Source of the DNA: Hyaloperonospora brassicae
Taxonomy: Eukaryota; Oomycota; Peronosporomycetes; Peronosporales; Peronosporaceae
DNA length: 64,000 bases
Assembly (NCBI GenBank): GCA_947650285.1
Contig: CANTFL010001332.1
Location: 682,001-746,000 of the forward strand
Direction: 5' to 3'
Shown: piece after piece, positions 12,970-23,273 of the stretch
How the letters are laid out: each line of letters begins with the position of its first letter
Numbering within the stretch: the first letter of the stretch is position 1
Notes under the pieces: generated by a model
Databases searched by the model: none
Told to the model about the DNA's origin: nothing
The model's input: only the letters and a program-made list of their open reading frames with translations
Program-made: the position numbers and the translations under genes

Positions 12970-15900
12970 ATGTGGCACTGCCGAGCCGGGCGGCGACGGG
13001 CGCTGCGCGACGTTGCTAGCGCGTATCGACCGCGAACGGAGACGTCTGTACATAGGGCGTCACTCGCCAGTCTGTATGCTACATCTACGTGCAACAACGG
13101 GCTTCGTACGACACGTACAGCCTCCGCAACAGCGCCGTATGTGGCGTCACGTGTGTCGATAGCGACTCAATTGCCGTCGAGACGATGTAGAACCCATACA
13201 AATGACTTGTTGCTAGCGGGGCAGGAGCAGGATTTGATTGCCAAGTGTCCAGTGTTGACATGGACTCGACGCAACTATAGCAGCATCGAGAGCATCTATC
13301 AGAAGAAGACACCGCTGGAACATGTTTTACTTCGTCCAGGTATGTACATTGGCTCGGTGGAGCCGACAAAGGACAATCTCTGGATGGTGTCTACGGATCC
13401 TGAAGCGCTAGGAGACGTAGAAATCGTGCGGATGAAACAGCAGACGGTCGAGTACGTTCCTGCGTTGTACAAGATTTTCGACGAGATCATCGTGAATGCA
13501 GTGGACAACAAAGTTCGCGACCCGTCCATGCGACGTCTTGATGTCGTGATCGATCCTGGCAACAAAGAGAATGGCTACAAGTCGTGGATCTCAGTCTACA
13601 ATGATGGCAAAGGGATTCCAGTGGAATTCCACAAGACGGAGCAGGTCTATGTGCCGGAATTAGTACTGGGCCATTTACTGACAGGATCCAACTTTGACGA
13701 TACGAGCGCGCGACTTACGGGTGGACGCCATGGATATGGCGCCAAGTTGACAAACATCTTTAGCAACGAGTTTGTCGTCGAGACAGGCGATGCGTCCATG
13801 GGGTTGCAATACAAACAGAGCTGGAACAACAATATGCGCAGTCGCGGGGAACCGGAGATTACAGAGTTTACAGGCAAGCAGGCAAAGGATTTCACAAAAG
13901 TATCGTTTTCGCCCGATCTGGAAAAATTCGAGATGGAGAAACTCAGTGCAAGCATGATGCGTGTACTGACGAAACGGGTGTACGATGTGGCTGGTTGCTT
14001 GACAGACGTGGAAGTAACGCTAAATGGCAAGAAGGTGCCTATTTCCGGCTTCGAGTCTTACATCCAGGCTTTTTGTCAGTCCACTACGGCATCGCTGACT
14101 TCCAAGACCAACAAGGGAGGTAGTGTGGTGAACAGTAGCGGGGATGCACCTTCGTCAGGTCCGAACCACATCTATTCCCGTGTGAACAAGCATTGGGAAA
14201 TCGGCGTGCTGCCGTCTGACGTAGGCTTTGTTCAAGTTAGCTTTGTCAATGGTATGTCGGCACTTCGTGGCGGTTCCCACGTTGGTTACGTCAGTGATCA
14301 AATTTGTCGCCGTGTTGTGGAGCTCGTGAACAAGAAGTACCCGGAGCTGTCTGTGAACGTGGCGCACGTAAAGCCACACGTCGCGATCTTCATCAACTGC
14401 CAAATCGAGAATCCGACGTTCGACTCACAGATGAAAGAGTACATGACCTCGCGGCCACAGACGTACGGGTCATCATGTACGCTGTCCGAAAGACTTTTGA
14501 AGCACATACTGTCGGACTCTGGAATTGTCGAGCGTGTCGTACAGAGCGCCCGCGCACGACAGCGAGCAGACCTCCTCAAAAAGGTGTCGTCCTCGCGCTC
14601 AAAAAGCACGTCAGTGAATGTGCCAAAGCTCGAAGACGCTAACTTTGCTGGTGGACCTCGTTCTAGCGAATGCTCGTTGATCCTTACGGAAGGCGACTCA
14701 GCAAAGGCTCTAGCTGTGGCAGGTCTTGCAGTAGTTGGGCGCGACCAGTTCGGCGTTTTCCCTCTCCGAGGCAAACTGCTGAACGTACGCGACGCATCGA
14801 TGGCTCAACTTGGTAAGAATGCCGAGTTTGCGCACCTATGCACGATTCTTGGTCTTCGCATGGACGACCATTATGGCACAAAGGACGCACGGCTGAAATT
14901 GCGCTATGGGCGTGTGATCGTGATGACGGACCAGGATCATGACGGCTCTCACATCAAAGGCTTGCTGTTCAACTTGTTCCACACATTTTGGCCGGAGCTG
15001 CTAGAACAAGACGGCTTTATCAGCGAGTTCATCACGCCTTTGGTAAAAGTGAGTCCTTCTTCCAAGCGTGCTGGTGCTAAGCATGAGCTAGAGACTCGCC
15101 GCTTCTTCAGCCTGCCGGAATACTTTGAATGGAAAGCTTCGCTGGATCGGAACAAGCTCAAGTATTACAACATCAAGTACTACAAAGGTCTGGGTACAAG
15201 CACTAGCAGCGAAGGACGCGAGTACTTCAGCGACCTGGACCAGCACCTCGTGGATTTCCATTGGAGCGGCGAGAGCGATGGTGATGCCTTAGACATGGTC
15301 TTCAGCAAAGCACGTGCTGTTGATCGCAAGGCTTGGCTTTTGAACGAATACTCTCCCGACGCTTACCTCGATACAAGCTCGGGACATGTGACGTACCGTG
15401 ACTTTGTCAATCGCGAGCTCATTCAGTTCTCGCATGCAGATAATGCACGATCACTGCCGTCGGTGGTTGATGGGCTCAAGATCTCGCAGCGCAAAGTGCT
15501 TTTCGCTTGTATGAAGCGCAAGCTGACGGGTGAAGTCAAGGTGGCGCAGCTGGCAGGCTACTGCAGCGAACACACAGCTTACCATCACGGTGAAGCTTCG
15601 TTACATTCGACAATTGTCAACATGGCACAAGATTTTGTTGGCTCGAACAACCTCCCGCTACTGTATCCATCCGGTCAATTTGGTACTCGATTGCAAGGAG
15701 GCAAGGATGCAGCTAGTCCCCGGTACATCTTTACGCAGCTTCAGAAGTACACTCGCTTGATCTTTCCCGAGGAAGACGACGTGTTGCTCAGCTACGCCGA
15801 TGATGACGGTTTTCCAGTTGAGCCCGTGTACTACGTTCCCATCCTTCCAATGCTGCTTGTGAACGGCGCAGAGGGCATTGGTACGGGTTGGTCGTCGTCT

Positions 15901-16965
15901 ATTCCTCGTCACCACCCGGTACAAGTGATTGACAACTTGATGAAGCTCCTCGATGCAGAAGAAGTCGGCGAGGATGTGTCAAAGGTCGAGTTAGCACCGA
16001 TGACTCCGTGGGCCAAAGGCTTTAGCGGCGACATTCGTCAGACTGGCGAGCACTCGTTTGTCTCACGTGGTAGCGTGCAACAGGTGAATACGTCGACGCT
16101 ACGGGTGACTGAGCTGCCACTGAGCAAGTGGGTAGAGGACTACAAGAAGTTCTTGTGGGACCTTGTAGGCAAGAAAGCCATTCGATCGTTCTCTGAGCAT
16201 CACACGGACCGGAATGTGCGTTTTGACATCTCGATGGCTCGCTCGGACCTTGCCAAGTACGCCAGCGACGCAGCAGCTTCCGACGAAGCCACTGGCATCG
16301 ACGCTGGGGACAGCGAAGCACTGGTCAAACTGCTGCGTCTGGAATCGCCGCTGAGTATCAGCAACATGCACGCGTTCAATGCTGATGGTCAGCTGATCAA
16401 GTACGAGACGAGCGGCGACATGTTGCGCGACTTTTACGGTGTCCGGCGCGAGCTGTACGCCAAGCGGAAGCAGTATCTAGAGCAGCAGCAACAGAAAGAG
16501 CTGGTGTACCTGAGCAATCGCATCCGCTTTGTCCGAGAGGTCTCGTCCGGCAGTCTGCAGCAGATTGTCCGAGAGCGGTTGCCAAAAGCTGCGCTCGTTG
16601 CACTGCTAAAGGAGCACGGATTTTCGCCAGCATCGTCTTTTCGAACGACAGGCGTCGACGACATGGGTGCGCTCGAGGTCATGCCACTCGATCGTGCGTT
16701 CGATGACGCAGCAGCAATGGACGACGACTGCAATGAAGGCGAACACGATTACGACTATCTGCTCAACACGTCCCTCGTGAGCTTTACAAAGGAAGTGGCC
16801 GATCGTTTGCAGCACGAACACGCGACGAAACAAGTGCGATTGCACGAACTGCAGACCACGACGCCGACTCAGATGTGGCGCAAGGAACTCGATCGACTAC
16901 GAGCGCTTTTGCTGCGGGAGACGGCGTTTCAAGCGTCAGCAGTAAGTAGGTCCGACGCATCGTGA
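12970..16965 (+). CDS. TOP2: Type IIA DNA topoisomerase with putative mitochondrial presequence
   Basis: Single-exon 1331-aa enzyme that passes one DNA duplex through another using ATP. The GHKL ATPase starts with KKTPLEHVLLRPGMYIG and has IVNAVDN and GGRHGYGAKLTN. TOPRIM follows with EGDSAKA (E574) and DQDHDG (D654/D656/D658). The breakage-reunion domain has SPRYIFT with catalytic Tyr about 919, and the coiled-coil gate ends in TPTQMWRKELD. Two oddities: about 100 residues precede the ATPase, rich in Arg, Ser, Thr and Ala with very few acids (starting MWHCRAGRRRALRD), like a mitochondrial presequence; and the protein stops right after the core, without the long acidic, NLS-bearing tail of nuclear topoisomerase II. 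The only in-frame ATG upstream of the ATPase is 12970. The fold is certain; mitochondrial location is inferred. Confidence 0.95.
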   Translation: MWHCRAGRRRALRDVASAYRPRTETSVHRASLASLYATSTCNNGLRTTRTASATAPYVASRVSIATQLPSRRCRTHTNDLLLAGQEQDLIAKCPVLTWTRRNYSSIESIYQKKTPLEHVLLRPGMYIGSVEPTKDNLWMVSTDPEALGDVEIVRMKQQTVEYVPALYKIFDEIIVNAVDNKVRDPSMRRLDVVIDPGNKENGYKSWISVYNDGKGIPVEFHKTEQVYVPELVLGHLLTGSNFDDTSARLTGGRHGYGAKLTNIFSNEFVVETGDASMGLQYKQSWNNNMRSRGEPEITEFTGKQAKDFTKVSFSPDLEKFEMEKLSASMMRVLTKRVYDVAGCLTDVEVTLNGKKVPISGFESYIQAFCQSTTASLTSKTNKGGSVVNSSGDAPSSGPNHIYSRVNKHWEIGVLPSDVGFVQVSFVNGMSALRGGSHVGYVSDQICRRVVELVNKKYPELSVNVAHVKPHVAIFINCQIENPTFDSQMKEYMTSRPQTYGSSCTLSERLLKHILSDSGIVERVVQSARARQRADLLKKVSSSRSKSTSVNVPKLEDANFAGGPRSSECSLILTEGDSAKALAVAGLAVVGRDQFGVFPLRGKLLNVRDASMAQLGKNAEFAHLCTILGLRMDDHYGTKDARLKLRYGRVIVMTDQDHDGSHIKGLLFNLFHTFWPELLEQDGFISEFITPLVKVSPSSKRAGAKHELETRRFFSLPEYFEWKASLDRNKLKYYNIKYYKGLGTSTSSEGREYFSDLDQHLVDFHWSGESDGDALDMVFSKARAVDRKAWLLNEYSPDAYLDTSSGHVTYRDFVNRELIQFSHADNARSLPSVVDGLKISQRKVLFACMKRKLTGEVKVAQLAGYCSEHTAYHHGEASLHSTIVNMAQDFVGSNNLPLLYPSGQFGTRLQGGKDAASPRYIFTQLQKYTRLIFPEEDDVLLSYADDDGFPVEPVYYVPILPMLLVNGAEGIGTGWSSSIPRHHPVQVIDNLMKLLDAEEVGEDVSKVELAPMTPWAKGFSGDIRQTGEHSFVSRGSVQQVNTSTLRVTELPLSKWVEDYKKFLWDLVGKKAIRSFSEHHTDRNVRFDISMARSDLAKYASDAAASDEATGIDAGDSEALVKLLRLESPLSISNMHAFNADGQLIKYETSGDMLRDFYGVRRELYAKRKQYLEQQQQKELVYLSNRIRFVREVSSGSLQQIVRERLPKAALVALLKEHGFSPASSFRTTGVDDMGALEVMPLDRAFDDAAAMDDDCNEGEHDYDYLLNTSLVSFTKEVADRLQHEHATKQVRLHELQTTTPTQMWRKELDRLRALLLRETAFQASAVSRSDAS

Positions 16966-17517
16966 CTGCGACTGTAGAGACGACTAGAAAAAGTATCTTT
17001 GTGCGAAAAGAGCTCGTGGGACTCGACAGGGGATGTAAATCGGTGTGTGACACATACACACACCGAGACCGCGCGTGAGTGTCGGCCTTGTTGATGATTC
17101 GTTAAAATGACTGTGCCGTTTTGGCCAATCCCATCGTTTTGCGAGCCACCACGGCACCGGCGAGAGGGGGAGGGGGAAGAACTCGCCCCAGAGCGCGAGT
17201 TACGAGCGAGAAGGCAGGAAAAGAGACGAGGCAAGTTTACGCCTGACACGCGTGGAAACGTTCGAAATACTGGGGGAAGCGGAGGGGGAGAGGACGTAGG
17301 CGGCGACACACGACGTTTGTACCCATCACACGTCCTTGTGGAGCCGCCAGTGTTTCTCCTATTCCTTCCCTTACGTACCCAATGCAACACCAACAACACG
17401 ACCACAAACAACAACAAGACACCTGTATACTGACTCTTCTTCATCTTCTTCTTCTTTCGCCTTTGTGTTGCCATGTGCATTGATACAGTGTAGCACCGTG
17501 TGCTGTGAGTGTCTGTG

Positions 17518-18271
17518 ATGGCAAAACATGGTGCCGAAGTGGTGATTGGTACGTCGCTCTGCCGCTGATTTGATGGCGGCCTTGTGGAGCTCTGCGAGCT
17601 CGTGTATGCTATGTCCACCTTGTCATCTTGTTGACTCTTACGAGATACGGCGGTTTTCTATTGTTGTTGGTGTGTTGGTAGTGCCGCGTAACTTCAAGTT
17701 GCTGGAAGAGCTCGAGAACAGCGAAAAGGGTCTTGGCGACATGAGCATCTCGTACGGATTAGAGCAGGCAGACGATATTTTTCTCACAAACTGGATCGGC
17801 ACGATCCTCGGTCCCCCGAACGTGAGTGCTATGCTGCGACTCTTTTGTGTCTTCTGTACCGCTGCTTCGTTTTTCTTCTGTTTATGTCGAATCGTTGGTA
17901 TTGTGGTGTGTGCGCGTATCTTGTGAGTTAACACACGTGGTGTTGTGATGTTTGTTTGTACTGTACGTGTACATATGGATGTGTACGTCGAATGGACCGG
18001 GTAGACGTGTCACGATGGACGTATCTACAGTCTGCGGATCCACTGCAGTGACCAATACCCGCACTTGCCGCCCGAAGTGCACTTTACGAGTCGCATTCAA
18101 ATGAACTGTGTGGATCCGCATTCTGGTCGCGTGGATCCGCGACGACTGGCGGCTCTGGGCAACTGGCACCGGAACAATGGCATTGAAAACGTGCTTGTGG
18201 CCATCCGCGCTGAAATGGGTTCTACTGCTAACCGACGCCTGGCGCAGCCGCCTGAAGGGTCCAACTTTTGA
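17518..18271 (+). CDS. Ubiquitin-conjugating enzyme E2 variant (MMS2/UEV1 type)
   Basis: A 145-aa protein in three exons: 17518-17548, 17682-17821, 18005-18271. Introns of 133 and 183 nt have GTACGT..TAG and GTGAGT..TAG ends. It aligns along its length with UEV proteins: [12 protein letters not shown], then [39 protein letters not shown], and the C-terminal QPPEGSNF. At the E2 active-site position it reads [13 protein letters not shown] with no cysteine, the hallmark of a variant. UEVs pair with Ubc13 to build Lys63-linked ubiquitin chains in post-replication DNA repair and signalling. The Ubc13 partner is not in this window. Confidence 0.93.
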
Positions 18272-19175
18272 GCCCGGGGTCCGTTGCAAGTGGCGGCCAA
18301 GAAAAAGAGAAGAAGGAAAAGAGAAAGCAGAAGGAAGGTGCAATGGTGCAGTGGGCTTCTGGATGGTTGACGACGATGTCAGTTTTCTCGTAGCACTTTA
18401 AATAAGGTTGAATGCAAAGTTGTGGTTCGTAGGTGGTGAAGCACCATCGAATGTCCATAGTCGTTGATGGCAAGAAGCGTCGTACGATCGATCGATCGAT
18501 GGATCGATAGAAGATAATTCGATAGACAGATAGCTGGATCGATCGATGTGTGACTGACCACACGCGTTACACATCACCAACAGCTCGTCTGCACGTTCAG
18601 AGAAAGTAACTACTGTACGAAGATGAAAGCATAGTACTCCTCACGATATGTCGCTTCAGTATACCCACAAAGTGCTGCTGACTCCGGTCCACACGAACCA
18701 AATGGAATGTCTCCACATCACAGCAACGCCGGTCCAGTCAACCAATCAAAGAGCTCACATCGTAGTGATACCGCAGTCCACTCCCAACGCACGTCATATC
18801 GAGTCGGCATACCACACGTCACACCACACTTACAGCACGAATACAAAACAACAACAATTCAGTTCCCTTCACTTCGTTGTCGTGTTGTCGCGTCTGTTCA
18901 AGATTCCAGGCAGAATCTCCATCCACATCGACACTCAAACGTAAACACCCACGCCGCTCTCCGCCATGCGTTTATCCACCTCGTTTATCCACCTCTTTTA
19001 TCCCCCTCGTTTATCCAGCTCGTTTGTCCACCTCGTATATCCCCCTCGTTTATCCAGCTCGTTTATCCACCTCGTTTGAAGCCATCACCACCATCACCAC
19101 GCCATCGATCTATCTGACCAATCGCCAGCCGTGTAGCCATCAGCTCAATGCCCGCTTTATCGTCCGTTACGCGCC
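18272..19175. repeat. Intergenic region with GATC microsatellite and 13-bp minisatellite
   Basis: GATCGATC-type simple sequence lies at about 18485-18550. From 18970 to 19073 eight 13-bp units of the form GTTTATCCACCTC run in tandem, differing at one or two positions, ending about 100 bp before the methyltransferase ATG. The minisatellite may sit in its 5' UTR or promoter. No gene is supported. Confidence 0.75.
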
Positions 19176-19940
19176 ATGGACGACGACCACCACATCGACG
19201 ACAATAGCGGCACGGAGAACGTGCTCACGGACGTGGGCTTCATGTTCGACGCGTGTCTCGAGCGCGTCACGTGTCGCTACGACTATGGCGACCGCGCCGA
19301 CGTGTCCGTGTTGCTCACGTACACGAAAGACGAGCCAGGGGCGCTGCAGAGCGGCCACTACGTCTGGCCAGCAGCTCCGGCGCTCTGCCAGTACCTCGTC
19401 CAGCACCGCGCGAGCCTTCCGAGCGGCCCCACTGTCGTGGAATTGGGCGCTGGCTGTGGCCTCACGGGCCTCGTGGTCGCCCAGCTACGGCCCCATGCAG
19501 TGGTGACGTTCACGGACCACGACCCCGGCGTGCTCAAAGTGATTGAGCACAATGTGCAGCAACAGGAGCGCGTGCAGGCCACGTGCTATACGCAGAGTCT
19601 ACGGTGGGGACCCGACGGGATGCAGGAGATTCAGGCGCTTGTGCACGGGCAGCGTGGACAGCAGACAGGTGGCGGCGAGACGCGGCACACGCAGCTGATT
19701 GTCGCGTCCGACGTGATTTACGCGCACGAAGTGGTTGCGCTGCTCTTTTGGACGGTCGATCGACTGCTGTCGACGAGCGGCGTGTGGCTCATGTGCTCGA
19801 GCTTTCGGTACGACGACGCCACCGAGCACGAGATTGACACGCAGAGCCTCAAGTGGGGCCTCAAGCGGGAGATCCTCGAGTGCTCGCTGCACGAAGGAGG
19901 CACGAGGATCCAGCGCTTTACGCGCACGTCAAGCAAGTGA
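19176..19940 (+). CDS. Family-16 (METTL21-like) protein methyltransferase
   Basis: Intronless, 254 aa. A seven-beta-strand SAM-dependent methyltransferase fold of the METTL21/EEF2KMT group (Methyltransf_16): an N-terminal strand with GHYVWPAAPALCQYL (the family's W-P-A-A motif), motif I VVELGAGCGLTGL (about residues 87-99), the acidic strand end VTFTDHDPGVL, and the post-motif ASDVIYAHEVV with a following hydrophobic strand (VWLMCSSFRY). Members methylate lysines on elongation factors and chaperones, or histidine in related clades. Which substrate this one uses cannot be told. The ATG context is clear and no upstream in-frame ATG exists. Confidence 0.88.
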   Translation: MDDDHHIDDNSGTENVLTDVGFMFDACLERVTCRYDYGDRADVSVLLTYTKDEPGALQSGHYVWPAAPALCQYLVQHRASLPSGPTVVELGAGCGLTGLVVAQLRPHAVVTFTDHDPGVLKVIEHNVQQQERVQATCYTQSLRWGPDGMQEIQALVHGQRGQQTGGGETRHTQLIVASDVIYAHEVVALLFWTVDRLLSTSGVWLMCSSFRYDDATEHEIDTQSLKWGLKREILECSLHEGGTRIQRFTRTSSK

Positions 19941-20173
19941 ACGGTAGAGTAGCGGTCGAGCGGACGTGGCCGACGTTGCTGCACAGGCAGTGTGTTGTCG
20001 TTGCTGCTGGATGGAAGAGCGATGTTTGCTGCTGGTGCAAAGATACGATGCAGTGCATGGCGGAGCGAGGACCATGCCGAAGAGCGCGCGAAGGGAATGC
20101 AACGTCACGTTAGAGCGCGGATATACTGACACGTCAATGCTGCTGCACGAGTACTACGTTGCAGCTCCTGCAG

Positions 20174-20872
20174 TCATTTCGGCGTCGTAGCAAATGCATA
20201 GAGCTGGTGCTGCACGATGTACTCCAGGACAGCTGGATCCAAGTGTGCGGCCAGCTCGTCGTGATCTGCTGTAGCCCGGACACTCGTTGACGACACGTCG
20301 CTGAGCGCTGGTATATGAATGTATCGCACAGTGTCCGCTTGTCTCTGCTGCTCTTGTGCCCGCCACGTCGACTCGACCCCTTTGCGATCCACGACCACAA
20401 ACTTGACCACCTGCATGAGCTCGTCCCCTCTGTTCCACTTGCCTGCCAGTAAATCCGCATACGTGTCGCCGCCTAGCAGCATTGTAAAGTTGGTGTCCTG
20501 GTGTTTGCTGCGGAGGTAGTGCACGAGGTCAAGACTGCCAAGACGACGCTCATCGACACGCCCGACGTCTTTCTGAGACGCAGCCACGTGCTGGAACAGC
20601 TCGCGCTCGTCTTCCACCACTTTGAGCTCGGCTCCGTCGCTTTGTTCGCGCTTGAGCGTCTCTAACGCCAGTCGACACATTGCCACGCGATGCGCAAACG
20701 GTGCGAGCTCCCGCTTGGTGGCATACGCGTGTTGAAACACGGGTACGAGCCAAATCTCGTCGTAGAACGCCCGACAGTGCTGCACGACGCCCATGTGGCC
20801 CTTGCGTCCTGTTGGCGGGTTCGCCGACAGTCCGAAGAGCAGCACTTCGCGGGCACGACCTAGAGACACCAT
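20174..20872 (-). CDS. Nicotinamide/nicotinate mononucleotide adenylyltransferase-like protein
   Basis: Intronless, 232 aa, convergent with the methyltransferase gene. Nucleotidyltransferase (HxGH) fold: the N-terminal strand and loop FGLSANPPTGRKGHMG holds the T-x-G-H-type ATP motif, the middle has LLGGDTYADLLAGKWNR, and the C-terminal signature is DVSSTSVRA (ISSTxxR type). This matches NMN/NaMN adenylyltransferases, which adenylylate the mononucleotide in NAD synthesis. Phosphopantetheine adenylyltransferase shares the fold but is usually shorter (about 160 aa) and lacks the GGDxxxxLxxW block. Start is the ATG at 20872. Confidence 0.75.
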   Translation of the reverse strand: MVSLGRAREVLLFGLSANPPTGRKGHMGVVQHCRAFYDEIWLVPVFQHAYATKRELAPFAHRVAMCRLALETLKREQSDGAELKVVEDERELFQHVAASQKDVGRVDERRLGSLDLVHYLRSKHQDTNFTMLLGGDTYADLLAGKWNRGDELMQVVKFVVVDRKGVESTWRAQEQQRQADTVRYIHIPALSDVSSTSVRATADHDELAAHLDPAVLEYIVQHQLYAFATTPK

Positions 20873-21024
20873 GCAAGTGCGAAGCGATCTGGACTACTGC
20901 TACTATTACTACTACTACAACGACCAGCACTGCCAATAGTAGCAGATACTTTGGTGCGGACGTACCCGTTCGGCATTGACAGATGCTTTTCCGGAATTGG
21001 TTGGCTGGGAGCGCTTGAAACCAA
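20873..21024. promoter_or_regulatory. Divergent promoter region, NMNAT-like / DTD
   Basis: The 152 bp between two divergent ATGs contain a short CTA-rich trinucleotide tract (about 20893-20920). No CCAAT or TATA motif stands out. Called a shared promoter from spacing only. Confidence 0.35.
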
Positions 21025-21783
21025 ATGAGACTTGTGCTGCAACGCGTGACCAGCGCCTCGGTGTGTGTAGCGGGGGAAACCGTGGGTGCGATCGGGACTG
21101 GCTTGCTGTGCTTTGTCGGCATTGGTCTGGACGACACGGACGAGGACGCCGAGTGGTGCTGTCGTCGTTTGCTGGTACACTCGCTTGGTCAACATGCTGT
21201 GGAATGCTGAGTGAAGCGCTGGATGGTCACGGGGCTGAGTTGAGTGTCGTGGATGTTCTGCTGCTGTTAGAACGCTCGTCTGTGGCCCGATGAGTCTGGG
21301 AAGCCGTGGAAGACGTCCGTCAAGAAGAACGGGTACGAGGTGCTGCTAGTGAGTCAGTTCACGCTGCATGGACAACTAGTTGGCAACAGCCCCGACTTCC
21401 ATTTCTCGAGTACGACCTTTTGATCTGCCGTCTCGTAGCTCTGCCTGCTCAGGGATGTGAGCAAAGCTGATGACTTTTGGACGACGCTTCTTACGCTTGC
21501 TATTGTTGTTGCGATTGCTTTGCAGTGAAACCAGAGCCAGCAAAGAAGTTTTACGATGCGTTCTGCGATCGCGTGCGTCGTGAGCACATTGCTGACAAGG
21601 TGGCTGATGGCAGGTTCGGGGCCTTTATGGAAGTATCTCTCGTAAGACATAGTCAAGAGGTCTGTCCTACGTAGTTGTGCATTGTCAACTCATTCCGACG
21701 TTCATTGCACTGACTTGCAGGTGAACGACGGACCTGTGACGATACAGATCGATTCGAAAGTCAGGAAACCTGCGAAGGGTTAG
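21025..21783 (+). CDS. DTD1: D-aminoacyl-tRNA deacylase (DTD)
   Basis: A 155-aa protein from four exons (21025-21174, 21271-21409, 21526-21641, 21721-21783) with introns of 96, 116 and 79 nt, all GT-AG and in frame. DTD removes D-amino acids (and glycine mischarged on tRNA-Ala) from tRNAs in the cytosol. Seen: the N-terminus [23 protein letters not shown], the VSQFTLHG motif, [22 protein letters not shown] and the C-terminal VNDGPVT whose Gly-cisPro motif reads the substrate's chirality. Length equals the family norm (about 150). A Lys-rich tail (SKVRKPAKG) ends the protein. The open frame stops shortly after exon 1 unless spliced, so the introns are needed. Confidence 0.95.
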
Positions 21784-22477
21784 AGTACTTGAGTCACATG
21801 TGTCTACAGACGGATCCGAGCACGCCACGACGTAACTTCTGCAACGAGTTGCTGTTACAAACGTCTACTTGGCAATGAAGCTCCGTGCATCATATGACAA
21901 AGCTGGCCCGACATCGCATGATAACGCTACGAATGTACCTCATCCTTAGGTCCAAACGTGTTGAATAGACTGTCTTGCCGCTCAACGCTAGGACGCATCA
22001 GAGCATATGTTGCATGTAGCGAATCCTGCCGACAGGATGCACGAATCTACGGACAACCACTTTGTGGGGCTTACCGTCACACATGACTTCAAAGTTGGTC
22101 CAAAGATGATACATACGCTTGGTACGTGATCATGATGCTACACCATATTCCATGATCCGGCCAACGTAATGTACAATCCACAGAAACAAAACAAAGCTAT
22201 CTGGTGCATAGTGTCGCTCCAGTACCATTTGCGTACTCCATTGAGAGAGCTCGCGCACGGACAGCATTGCATAAGAACTCGGTCCTGGCGCTGATGAAGT
22301 TGTTATTACAGAGTGTTCGAGATGCTCGCCACTGACGACTCAACCCGATGTAGTCTAGAGAGAACGAGCTTGTACCCATCAAAAAGAGTCTCACGCATTT
22401 CCTTGTCATGTAACCCTGACAACAACAGGAGCACCAACAGTTCTCGTCACTTCGGCGGTCGTCGAAGCAGCCACAAT
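21784..22477. other. Intergenic, nothing recognised
   Basis: About 700 bp between the DTD stop and the small minus-strand gene. Only short open frames without domains or bias. Confidence 0.5.
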
Positions 22478-22607
22478 CTACTTGTCCGAGCGCTGAACAA
22501 GACGTTTCTGCCTCCGGCGACGATACGAGCACAGCCGCTTGCTGGAATTGGCCTACATAGCACGAGAGACAACACATCCATCAATATGAAATATCCCGAC
22601 ATCCTCA

Positions 22608-22675
<68 letters not shown>

Positions 22676-22864
22676 TCTCTAGTCGAGGCATACAAATGTG
22701 TTGTCAAGTACCTTTGCAACTCGGCGAGCATTGCGATCGAGCAGCTGCAGCGCTACAGGTCCGTTGAGAAGGCGCATACGCTCGAGAGCAAAGCTCAGAT
22801 TGTCCTTCATGTTCATTATGTACCGAGGACCCTCTGACTCGGTCGGTGGTTCTGCTGCACTCAT
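22478..22864 (-). CDS. Small hypothetical protein (two exons, microsatellite intron)
   Basis: Tentative 75-aa gene: exon 1 22712-22864, exon 2 22478-22552, joined in phase 0 by a GTACTT..TGTAG intron of 159 nt. Exon 1 starts MSAAEPPTESEGP and continues as an amphipathic helix (KDNLSFALERMRLLNGPVAL); exon 2 adds a very basic tail with RRRRQKR. The intron contains a pure (CTA/TAG)n tract of about 21 units. I do not recognise the family. Exon 1 without splicing would give a 61-aa protein instead. Coding-like codon use in exon 1 is the main support. Confidence 0.35.
22610..22674. repeat. (CTA)n microsatellite
   Basis: About 21 perfect CTA units in a row, inside the proposed intron of the small minus-strand gene. 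Similar GTA/CTA tracts recur at 32698-32729. Confidence 0.97.
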
Positions 22865-23273
22865 ACAAAACATACACACAAGACCGTAAAAACAGACAGA
22901 CAATTAGAAAACAGACGAGTCGAAACAGGAGCTGTTCACATGACGACGCACACAACTGCACAATGTTTCAATAGGTAGAGCCAAAAAAAGCACCTACGGT
23001 CTCGAAAGAGGTCCCATAACTTGGTGTGCGACGAGTGACGCCGATGTGCCGGGCGAGCGCGTGTAGCCACTTGTTTCATCAGTAGGTACAGCATTGGAGC
23101 ATGCAAAATATGACAAGACTCAGGCAGGCCAAGTCGATGTCACGACTCGGCTGTTGATTGGCGGACGCGCTGCCGCTGTTCATTGGCCAAAAGCATCATC
23201 CGGGTGCTTCGACGTCGCTTTTTATACCACGCACATGTTTCGATGAACGACGAAACCACATGTTACAAAAAGC

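Noticed and set aside
17107..17433. 108-codon frame upstream of UEV
   Set aside because: Low-complexity Glu/Arg and Asn/Thr composition; sits in the UEV promoter/leader with a CCAAT motif. No support as a gene.
19253..19546. Alternative plus-strand Arg-rich frame
   Set aside because: Out-of-frame shadow of the methyltransferase.
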